A DNA stretch of 64,000 nt, taken from positions 1,366,819 through 1,430,818 of the forward strand of contig OX638318.1 of the NCBI GenBank assembly GCA_951812585.1, in the 5' to 3' direction. The notes below the pieces were generated by a model that had not been told where the DNA came from, made no database searches, and saw only the letters and a list, made by a program, of their open reading frames with translations. The translations under genes were made by a program, and so were the position numbers. Numbering within the stretch: position 1 is the first letter of the stretch; each line of letters opens with the position of its first letter. Positions 28,515-38,199 of the stretch are shown here, one piece after another. The DNA is from Rhodothermales bacterium. GTDB lineage: Bacteria; Bacteroidota; Rhodothermia; Rhodothermales; Bin80.

Positions 28515-28542
28515 TTGACAGATTGTACCCTGAATCTGTCAA
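28515..28542. repeat. Perfect 10-bp inverted repeat next to the permease stop
   Basis: TTGACAGATT (28515-28524) and AATCTGTCAA (28533-28542) are exact reverse complements around an 8-base loop. The element lies 6 bases beyond the stop of the minus-strand permease gene. It could be that gene's terminator, though no T-run follows on the minus strand, or the end of a lost insertion element. Confidence 0.7.
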
Positions 28543-28548
28543 AGTCCT

Positions 28549-30276
28549 CTACGCCACCTTCCCCTCCACCCGAACCGACACGATATCTATGTCGTGGTAT
28601 TTCTGGTGGCGCACCGATGTCGCGATGTGCCGCAGCAGGCGCAGCGAGAAGTCCTGCTCCACCGGCATCTCGGACGCCTGCGCGCCGATGAAGGCAATGC
28701 GATCCTCGATGTTGCCCTCACCCGCGGCGGCCAGGAACTCGAGTTCGGCGGCGCCGGACTCGGCGCGCACCGTCACCCGCAGCCGGCGCTGGCCAAGGGC
28801 ATCGTCCTCCGCGATCTCATCGAGCAGCACCAGCAGCGTCTCCTCGGCCGCGAGGCTCACCCGGTGGGCCATCTCCTCGGATAAGTTGGCACGGGTCGCG
28901 AAAGCATCCAGAAACTTCTGAACTTTCGGCTGCGCCTCGACACTCAGGCTGGTCTCGATCCGCCGCCGGGGCCCCGACAGCTCCATGAAGGTCGAAAGCA
29001 AGATCGCGGTCAGCCCGCCCGACGTCATCCCGTTCTCAAGCAGTGGGCCCGCCCAGCCGAAATACTCCGTCGGAATCTGGCCGCTCTGGAAGGCGATGCC
29101 GGTCCAGAAGGAGACGCCGATGATTGCGGCCTTGCGGTAGTCGATCCCATCCTGTGCGACCATCTCCAGGCCTAGGACGAAAAGAATCGCGATCAGCACG
29201 ATGATGTAGACGCCCACGACCGGACCGGGGATCACAAGGAGCACCGCGGCGACTTTGGGGAAGAAAGCGAGCGCGATGAAGCCCAGCCCGATGCACACCC
29301 CCACCCGGCGCGCGGCGGTCCCGGTGATGTCGACGACCGAGACGCTGGCCGAGTAGCTGGTGTTGGGGACCGTCGCGAAGAGCCCTGACAGGAGGTTACC
29401 CATCCCGTCGGCCGCCACCGCGCCCTGCACCGCCCGGAAGTCCGTGGCCCGGCGTTCCCGCCAGGAGACCCGCTGGATGGCCACCCCGTCCCCGATCGTT
29501 TCGATTGCGCCGATCAGGGTGACGAAGATGAAGGCCGGGAGCATCGCCCAGAAATGGGGGCCCAGATCGATGTCGAATCCCGGCCATCCGGCGGCCGGCA
29601 CGCCGAACCAGCCCGCGTCGGCGACAATGCTCATGTCGTAGATCCCGTAGCCGGCCGCGATCAAGCAGCCAACCACCGCGCCGATCACCGATCCCCAGAG
29701 CCGAAGCGCGCCCCGGGCCCGCAGCACGATCACGATGGTAACGACCATTGCCGCGAGGGCTGTCAGCGGCGCGGCCGCAGGATCGGCCCCTTCCGGCGCC
29801 TGGAAGAGGAGATCGAAGCCGATCGGCATGACCGTGACCGCGATCAGCATGATGACGGTGCCCACGACGATCGGCGTGATGATGCGCCTGAGCAGCGACA
29901 GACGCGACGAGACGAGGAACTGGAAGAGCGACGAGACCACGAGGAGGGTGGCCAGCAGCGCGGGGCCGCCGCGTTCCAGCGCGGTCACCGACACCGCGAT
30001 GAAGGCCCCCGACGTGCCCATGAGCAGGATGTACCCTGCCCCGATCCTGCCGATCGGCCGCGCCTGCAGCAGGGTCGAGACACCGCTCACGATCAGCACC
30101 GCGAAGGCGGCCCACGCGAGGTACTCCTCGCTGCCGCCTCCCGCCCGCACGATGATCGCCACCGTGATGACGATCCCCGTGATACTCAGTAGGATGTGCT
30201 GGAAGGCCAGCCCGAAGGAAACGGGGTAGCTCGGCGTCTCATCGGCCTGGAAGCGGAGGCCCTGCGACTCGGCCAT
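28549..30276 (-). CDS. NCS2-type nucleobase permease fused to a C-terminal HATPase-like domain
   Basis: The 575-residue chain has about 14 hydrophobic helices over residues 18-440, with the NCS2/SLC23 (uracil-xanthine permease) pattern: GAGYILLMGTSGAFIAV in the helix 3 region, IGAIETIGDGVAIQR in the substrate-loop region, and NLLSGLFATVPNTSYSASV. From about residue 455 a soluble domain follows: RANLSEEMAHRVSLAAEETLLVLLDE resembles the N-box helix of RsbW-like GHKL ATPases, with LRVTVRAESGAAELEFLAA behind it. No clear G boxes are seen, so ATP binding is uncertain. The DNA looks more GC-rich than its neighbours and lies between two transposase-type remnants, which suggests horizontal transfer. 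Substrate likely purines or pyrimidines, by family. Confidence 0.85.
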   Translation of the reverse strand: MAESQGLRFQADETPSYPVSFGLAFQHILLSITGIVITVAIIVRAGGGSEEYLAWAAFAVLIVSGVSTLLQARPIGRIGAGYILLMGTSGAFIAVSVTALERGGPALLATLLVVSSLFQFLVSSRLSLLRRIITPIVVGTVIMLIAVTVMPIGFDLLFQAPEGADPAAAPLTALAAMVVTIVIVLRARGALRLWGSVIGAVVGCLIAAGYGIYDMSIVADAGWFGVPAAGWPGFDIDLGPHFWAMLPAFIFVTLIGAIETIGDGVAIQRVSWRERRATDFRAVQGAVAADGMGNLLSGLFATVPNTSYSASVSVVDITGTAARRVGVCIGLGFIALAFFPKVAAVLLVIPGPVVGVYIIVLIAILFVLGLEMVAQDGIDYRKAAIIGVSFWTGIAFQSGQIPTEYFGWAGPLLENGMTSGGLTAILLSTFMELSGPRRRIETSLSVEAQPKVQKFLDAFATRANLSEEMAHRVSLAAEETLLVLLDEIAEDDALGQRRLRVTVRAESGAAELEFLAAAGEGNIEDRIAFIGAQASEMPVEQDFSLRLLRHIATSVRHQKYHDIDIVSVRVEGKVA

Positions 30277-30305
30277 GGATTGACTTAGGCTCCAAGATTC
30301 AAGGC

Positions 30306-30323
30306 AGCCGGCTGACGCCGGCT
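30306..30323. repeat. Short perfect hairpin upstream of the permease
   Basis: AGCCGGC (30306-30312) pairs with GCCGGCT (30317-30323) around TGAC. It lies 29 bases upstream of the permease start, in its presumed leader or promoter. Whether it acts as an operator, attenuator or chance palindrome is not decidable. Confidence 0.35.
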
Positions 30324-30496
30324 AACGCTAACGGTTTTGAAAAGATTCACGCTATACTCACCGCCTCCAATCCGCTACGTCCGGCGAAGTAGTGGAGCGG
30401 GGCAGGTACTTGCCGTTGTCTGCCGTTTGTGATCGAATGTAGGTTGGGCAGCAGTAGGGTCGGACCGCCCGATGCAGTCTACCGGCCCGTGGGCTG

Positions 30497-30930
30497 CTAT
30501 GCAGCCTTCTTTTGCAGCGTGGCTGGCTGTAGCGGCTGCCAGCGATGCGGCGACAGTTCAGCCACGCGCAAAGCGGGATGCGTCGGAATACGCGCGATCA
30601 CGTCCGCAAGCCACACCTCAGGATTAAGGCCATGCATCTTGCATGTGCCGAAGAGCGAATAGACCATGGCGGCCCGCTGGGCCGCGGCATGCGATCCCGC
30701 GAATCGTTCTTCCGGCTCAGTACCAACGGCCGCAGCGCATTCTCGACCTTGTTGTTGTCGATCTCAATGCGGCCATCTTCCAGATAGCGGATCAGCTTTG
30801 GCCAGCGTTCCAGCGTGTATCGAACAGCCACGCCCCATGGGCTCTTGGCCAGCCCCCTGCTTGGCCTCCAGCCAGAGGGCTTCAATGCCTCCAGTATCGG
30901 CTTTGCCTCCGCCTGTACGGCGCCTCTGGA
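30497..30930 (-). pseudogene. IS66-family transposase C-terminal remnant, frameshifted
   Basis: On the complement, two frames together give the IS66 TnpC C-terminus. The upstream frame has LAKSPWGVAVRYTLERWPKL, RYLEDGRIEIDNNKVENALR and PLVLSRKN. The downstream frame has MVYSLFGTCKMHGLNPEVWL, ADVIARIPTHPALRVAELSP and HRWQPL, stopping at 30497. The DNNxxEnalRP segment is the family signature. At least one frameshift separates the two parts (around 30690-30720), another is likely near 30870, and the N-terminal two-thirds and inverted repeats are missing. It is inactive and marks the right edge of the island carrying the permease. Confidence 0.85.
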
Positions 30931-31029
30931 GGACCTGCCTCCATCTCCTGCATGGCTCAGCTGTTGGAGGGTTATGTCATAGACAACACCCTATGCCTTC
31001 TTGGCACACACCGGACGGTAACGGTGAAC

Positions 31030-31257
31030 CTACAAGCCGTTGTGCGGCGTCCCGGCCGATGCAATGGCTTCCAGGTGCTCTATCCTTCGCTGCAGATGCA
31101 GACATTCCGCTTCGGCCTCCTCAAGCCGGTCACGGAGCGCCTGCAGCTCACCTGCAGCAATCCGGGGCCGTGTGCGGCGATCAGCCAGATGCCAGAGCAC
31201 CAGGAGAATGCCCCCGGCAATAACAACGAGCGCACCAAGAATTAGAAGGAAAGGCAT
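31030..31257 (-). CDS. PspB-like small membrane protein with coiled coil
   Basis: The 75-residue protein has one N-terminal membrane helix (MPFLLILGALVVIAGGILLVLWHLA), a basic stretch, and a C-terminal coiled coil ending HLQRRIEHLEAIA. The architecture, length and the RIxxLExI motif resemble PspB, the inner-membrane partner of PspC in the phage-shock (envelope stress) response. No pspA or pspC is nearby. It follows the next gene (31266-31544), of the same architecture, after 8 bases, forming a two-gene unit divergent from rnc. Similarity to PspB is by pattern only. Confidence 0.6.
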   Translation of the reverse strand: MPFLLILGALVVIAGGILLVLWHLADRRTRPRIAAGELQALRDRLEEAEAECLHLQRRIEHLEAIASAGTPHNGL

Positions 31258-31265
31258 AGGGCAAA

Positions 31266-31544
31266 CTACGGGCGCAGCCGCGACGCCAAGCGAGCTGTGC
31301 GCAGCTCCTCTGAGGCATCGTCCAAAGGCAGCGCGATGGGCTCAGACGCCTCTTCCAGGCTGTTCACCACGATGGCTTCCAGGTTGGCGATTCGCTTCTG
31401 GGCGGCCTGCAGCTCGAGTGCATTCTGATCGACGCGCGCCCGCAGCGACCCGGACGCCGCGGCACCCGCCTTTTTGGTCTCCAGCCACTTAACCCAACCG
31501 CCAAGCACCATCGCACAGACGGCTATCACCACAACCCAAGCCAT
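31266..31544 (-). CDS. Second PspB-like small membrane protein
   Basis: Starting at the ATG at 31544 the product is 92 residues: a membrane helix (MAWVVVIAVCAMVLGGWVKWL), then a coiled coil (LRARVDQNALELQAAQKRIA) with NLEAIVVNS, and an acidic tail. The upstream in-frame ATG at 31628 would overlap the divergent rnc gene, so the shorter form is preferred. The helix-plus-coiled-coil layout and the RIxNLEAI motif match PspB-type proteins. With the following 75-residue gene it forms a pair of probable paralogues, perhaps a hetero-oligomer in the inner membrane. Function is inferred from architecture. Confidence 0.6.
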   Translation of the reverse strand: MAWVVVIAVCAMVLGGWVKWLETKKAGAAASGSLRARVDQNALELQAAQKRIANLEAIVVNSLEEASEPIALPLDDASEELRTARLASRLRP

Positions 31545-31607
31545 AAGAGAATAGAAAGCGTTTATTACCTTTGGGCAAGATACGTTTCTGCACCCGTAGG
31601 GTTGCCT

Positions 31608-32594
31608 ATGTTCGCTGTGCTCCGGCACCTTTTACTTCGCATGACGCGGCGCCGCTCGGCCACGCATGTGCGTTTGGAGCACCTCTTAGGCACCCGCATT
31701 CACGACTTCAGCCTCTATGAGCGTGCCCTCAGACACCGATCCATAGGGAGCGGACAAGCGACGGACCTGCTCCGGAGCAATGAGCGCTTGGAATTTCTGG
31801 GGGATGCGGTGCTGGGACTCGTGGTGGCGCAGCACCTGTACGAAACGTTTCCGGACAAGATGGAAGGCTTCCTGACGCCGCTTCGCGCCAAGCTCGTCCG
31901 AGGCAAAGCCCTGGCCGAAGTCGCGCGGCAGATGGGGCTCGGCGTGATCATTGAAATGAGCCCTGTGGCGGCACGGCACGGCGGCCGCGAACAGAACGCC
32001 ATGCTGGCCGACGCCCTGGAAGCAGTCATCGGCGCACTGTACCTCGACCGCGGTCTCCCGGCTGCACGCCGCTTTATTTACCGTGCCATGCTGGATGGCG
32101 TCGACCTGGAGGCGTTGGCTGCACGACGAGACAACTTCAAGAGCCTCCTGCAGGAGTACACGCAGGCCCGGGGCCTGCCCCGACCCACCTACCAGGTAAC
32201 GCAAGTCAAAGGACCGCCGCACGCCCGGGATTTCAAGGTCGTCGTACGTGTCGGGGAGGTCGCGCGCGGCAAAGGCCGGGGAAAATCCAAGAAAGACGCC
32301 GAACAGCGGGCCTCGCGGAGCGCGCTGCGCAAGCTGAACAAGCCGAAAGGCAGTACTAACCCCAAGGGACAGCTCCAGCAACTAGCCCAGGCTCGGGGCT
32401 GGTCGATGCCCCGGTACAAGCTCCTGGACACCCAAGGCCCTGACCACGCGCCGCTGTTTACGGTCGAACTCCGGGTGGGCCCCGACCTGTGCCTTACGCA
32501 GCGGGGCAAATCAAAGAAGAGTGCGCAGCGCGCGGCTGCGCGCAAAGCACTGGAGCAGCTCTCCGCTCGAACAGCCGGTGGCGCCCATCGTTGA
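31608..32594 (+). CDS. rnc: Ribonuclease III with two dsRNA-binding domains
   Basis: The 328-residue protein from the ATG at 31608 is about 100 residues longer than usual RNase III. The catalytic domain (about 22-165) has the signature NERLEFLGDAVL with Glu59, Glu62 and Asp66, plus Asp135 and Glu138 in LADALEAVIGALYLD, so metal binding looks intact. The first dsRBD spans about 176-244 (NFKSLLQEYTQARGLPRPTY ending in GKSKKDAEQRASRSAL). A second, similar dsRBD spans about 251-318 (NPKGQLQQLAQARGWSMPRY ending in GKSKKSAQRAAARKAL). RNase III cleaves double-stranded RNA such as rRNA precursors. It is 33 bases upstream of gcvP and divergent from the PspB-like genes. A TTG at 31602 is a less likely start. 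Confidence 0.95.
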   Translation: MFAVLRHLLLRMTRRRSATHVRLEHLLGTRIHDFSLYERALRHRSIGSGQATDLLRSNERLEFLGDAVLGLVVAQHLYETFPDKMEGFLTPLRAKLVRGKALAEVARQMGLGVIIEMSPVAARHGGREQNAMLADALEAVIGALYLDRGLPAARRFIYRAMLDGVDLEALAARRDNFKSLLQEYTQARGLPRPTYQVTQVKGPPHARDFKVVVRVGEVARGKGRGKSKKDAEQRASRSALRKLNKPKGSTNPKGQLQQLAQARGWSMPRYKLLDTQGPDHAPLFTVELRVGPDLCLTQRGKSKKSAQRAAARKALEQLSARTAGGAHR

Positions 32595-32627
32595 ACCGGC
32601 TCCTTGAACCAGCGCGCATCTCATGTT

Positions 32628-35524
<2,897 letters not shown>

Positions 35525-35528
<4 letters not shown>

Positions 35529-35544
35529 GCCCGTACAGGCCTAT
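35525..35544 (+). terminator. Possible intrinsic terminator of gcvP
   Basis: ATAGGCC (35525-35531, including the gcvP stop) pairs exactly with GGCCTAT (35538-35544) around a 6-base loop and is followed by CTTGTTTG, a weak T-rich tail. Short stem, so only a candidate. Confidence 0.35.
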
Positions 35545-35578
35545 CTTGTTTGCCAAAGCCGTATAGCAGCATAGCCGC

Positions 35579-36877
35579 ATGATCGACAAAGCAAAGCACT
35601 GGATGCGTCACTCGCTCAACTTCAAACTGCTTTCCATGGCAGTGGTGATCCTGCTGCTCATCATCCCTTCTGTCATCATCTCCGTCCTTATCGAGGAGCG
35701 CAGCAACACGGCGGACGAAGCCACCGAAGAGGTAAGCCAGAAGTGGGGGTATGCGCAAATAGTGACCGGACCTATGCTGGTGGTGCCCTTCAAGGAAGCA
35801 CGCCAGAACAATGCGGGCGAGGCCGTGCAAAGAACCCGGCACGCCTATTTCCTGCCGGAATCACTGCACTTCGAGGGTTCCATCGCGCCCAGCGTACGCT
35901 ACCGCGGCATCTATGAAGTCACCGTCTATACCGCAGGCCTGTCGGTAGCCGGCACCTTTGCCGCGCCTACCTTTGCCGACTGGGAGGTGGAGACCGAAGA
36001 CATCTTGTGGAATGAAGCCACCGTCATCCTGGGTATTCGCGACATGCGGGGGATCAACGAGGTCATCACGCTGAACTGGAACGGCCGCGAAGCGGAGTTC
36101 ACCGGCGGCATTGAAGCCAATGACGTTGTGGCGCTCGGCGTGAGTGCCCGCGTGGATGCGAGCGCGGGAGGAGACTTTTCCTTCGACCTCAGCCTCAACG
36201 GCAGCCGCTCGATCAGCGTGGTGCCGGCCGGCAAGGAAACCCTGGTCTCCCTCACGTCTCCGTGGCCTTCCCCAAAGTTCGACGGAGCCTTTCTGCCGGA
36301 CGAGCGCGAGGTCAGCGACGAGGGCTTTACCGCCACCTGGCATGTGCTGGATCTGAACCGCCCGTATCCGCAGCGGTGGCGCGACGCCACGCACGGCGTC
36401 GCGGAATCCGCCTTTGGCGTGTCGCTGGTGCTGCCAGTCGATCACTACCGCAAGGCGCTCAGGGCTTCGCGGTATGCGTTCATCGTCATCACGCTGACGC
36501 TGCTCACGTTCTTTCTTATCGAGGTGCGACAGAAAAAGCATGCGCACCCCTTCCAGTACATCCTGGTCGGGCTCATGCTGTGCCTGTTCTATACGCTCCT
36601 GCTTTCCATCTCGGAGCACGTATCATTCAACGCAGCCTACGCGATTGCCGGCTTATCCACCATCACAGTCATCGCGTGCTACATACAAAGCGTGTACCAC
36701 ACGCGCGTGCTCAGTGCGCTTACCGCCGCGGTCCTGGTCGTCCTCTACCTCTTCATATACCTGCTTCTGCAGCTTGAGGATTATGCCTTGCTGTCGGGGA
36801 GCATCGGCCTCTTCATCGCGCTGGCGCTGACGATGTACCTGACGCGCAATGTCCAGTGGTACGCTCACGAGTCCTGA
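35579..36877 (+). CDS. creD: CreD-family inner membrane protein
   Basis: The 432-residue protein begins with a membrane helix (FKLLSMAVVILLLIIPSVIISVLI) followed directly by EERSNTADEATEEVSQKWG and ARQ-type segments typical of CreD. A long periplasmic beta-rich region runs over about residues 60-290. From about residue 297 onwards there are five or six helices (YAFIVITLTLLTFFLIE, FQYILVGLMLCLFYTLLLS, YAIAGLSTITVIACYI). E. coli CreD is controlled by CreBC and linked to colicin tolerance and envelope state; its biochemical role is still unclear. The gene converges with the glycosyltransferase gene and overlaps its 3' end by 13 bases. Confidence 0.9.
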   Translation: MIDKAKHWMRHSLNFKLLSMAVVILLLIIPSVIISVLIEERSNTADEATEEVSQKWGYAQIVTGPMLVVPFKEARQNNAGEAVQRTRHAYFLPESLHFEGSIAPSVRYRGIYEVTVYTAGLSVAGTFAAPTFADWEVETEDILWNEATVILGIRDMRGINEVITLNWNGREAEFTGGIEANDVVALGVSARVDASAGGDFSFDLSLNGSRSISVVPAGKETLVSLTSPWPSPKFDGAFLPDEREVSDEGFTATWHVLDLNRPYPQRWRDATHGVAESAFGVSLVLPVDHYRKALRASRYAFIVITLTLLTFFLIEVRQKKHAHPFQYILVGLMLCLFYTLLLSISEHVSFNAAYAIAGLSTITVIACYIQSVYHTRVLSALTAAVLVVLYLFIYLLLQLEDYALLSGSIGLFIALALTMYLTRNVQWYAHES

Positions 36878-38052
36878 CCGGGCCCTAGCAGCGTCCTGTA
36901 GTAGTCAGATGTCTGCCGCGCGATCGCTTCCCAGCTGAAGTGCGCTTCCACGCGGGCGCGCCCGCGCCGCCCATAATCCCGGCACCGGTCCGGATCGGCC
37001 ATCAGGCTGTTCACGGCACCCGCCAGCGCGCGGGCAAAGGTGTCCGAAGCATACGGCACCAGGAGCCCCGTCGTGCCGTGCTGCACGACGGCGGGAATGC
37101 CGCCCACGCGTGAGGCAACGACGGCGGTTTCGCACGCCATCGCTTCCAGGTTGATGATGCCGAACGGCTCGTAGACCGATGGGCACACGAAGACGCGCGC
37201 GTGCGAATACAGCACAATGATGTCTGGCCGCGGCAGCATGGTCTGGATCCAGACCACGCGGTGCGCGCCCGCTGCCTGCACGCGCGCAACCTTCTGTTGC
37301 ATCTCGCGGGCAATCTCCGGGGTGTCGGGCGCACCGGCCGCCAGGACGATCTGCATGCCCGGTGTCAGGTGCGCGATGGCTTTGACCAGGTGAATGATCC
37401 CCTTCTGACGCGTAACGCGGCCCACGAAGAGCATGTAGGGCACCGCCGGATCCACGCCGTAGCGCCGCAGCACGCCCGCATTGAAGGTTGGGCGATACTC
37501 GCTGGCGTCGATACCGTTCGGAATCACCGTCACCCGCGCCGGTTCCACGGCATACAGCGCGCTGACATCCGTGCGCATCTGTTCTGACACGGCGATCACA
37601 CCGTCGGCGTTCTCATAGGCCGTCCGTTCGACCCAGCTGCTGACATGGTAGGCGGCGCCGAGCTGCTCCACCTTCCAGGGCCGGTGCGGCTCCAGCGAGT
37701 GCGTGGTCAAGACCAGCCTGGCACCGGTAAGTTGCCGCACCAGGCACCCCGCCCAGTGCGAATACCAGGTGTGGCAATGCACGATGTCGGCCTTTTCTAT
37801 CTGCGCGGCCATCTGGAGGTTGCGCTGCAGCGTGTCGAAGAGCTTCCCGAACCGCGCATCATACACCATCACGGGTTCGCCGCGCGGCACACCGCGCACC
37901 GTGGGATTGCCCGAAGGCAGGGCCTGATCGCCAAAGCTTAGGACTTGCACCTCGGCATGCCGCGCAAGCGCACGCGTCAGGTACTCCACATGCACGCCTG
38001 CGCCTCCATACACGTGCGGTGGGTATTCGTTTGTCAGGATCGCAACGCGCAT
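36865..38052 (-). CDS. Glycogen synthase-type GT4 glycosyltransferase
   Basis: From the ATG at 38052 the product is 395 residues, with the GT-B fold of the actinobacterial-type GlgA/GlgM group. Visible are the N-terminal ILTNEYPPHVYGGAGVHVEY loop, HCHTWYSHWAG, the TTHSLEPHRPWK segment, VIPNGIDASEY, and the C-terminal nucleotide-sugar site VYEPFGIINLEAMACETAVV with its E-x7-E spacing. These enzymes use ADP-glucose (or make maltose 1-phosphate) to build alpha-glucans. No other glycogen gene is adjacent, so the exact product is inferred. Upstream ATG at 38106 rejected because the family start is at MRVAILTNEYPP. Confidence 0.9.
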   Translation of the reverse strand: MRVAILTNEYPPHVYGGAGVHVEYLTRALARHAEVQVLSFGDQALPSGNPTVRGVPRGEPVMVYDARFGKLFDTLQRNLQMAAQIEKADIVHCHTWYSHWAGCLVRQLTGARLVLTTHSLEPHRPWKVEQLGAAYHVSSWVERTAYENADGVIAVSEQMRTDVSALYAVEPARVTVIPNGIDASEYRPTFNAGVLRRYGVDPAVPYMLFVGRVTRQKGIIHLVKAIAHLTPGMQIVLAAGAPDTPEIAREMQQKVARVQAAGAHRVVWIQTMLPRPDIIVLYSHARVFVCPSVYEPFGIINLEAMACETAVVASRVGGIPAVVQHGTTGLLVPYASDTFARALAGAVNSLMADPDRCRDYGRRGRARVEAHFSWEAIARQTSDYYRTLLGPGQDS

Positions 38053-38199
38053 GGCCTCTGCCAAGTGATGGACGGTGCAAGATAGTACATGAGCCCGTTG
38101 CTGCACCAGCGCTGCGCAGTGGCCTGTCGCCGGCAGGTGCGGCGGCCAAGCGCTGCGGCCTGCACTATTGAGTAGATTAAGGCGTAAAGTGTTTTGCCT

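Noticed and set aside
30643-31245. Plus-strand frames of 185-200 codons over the IS66 remnant
   Set aside because: They are antisense to IS66-like sequence and the PspB-like gene.
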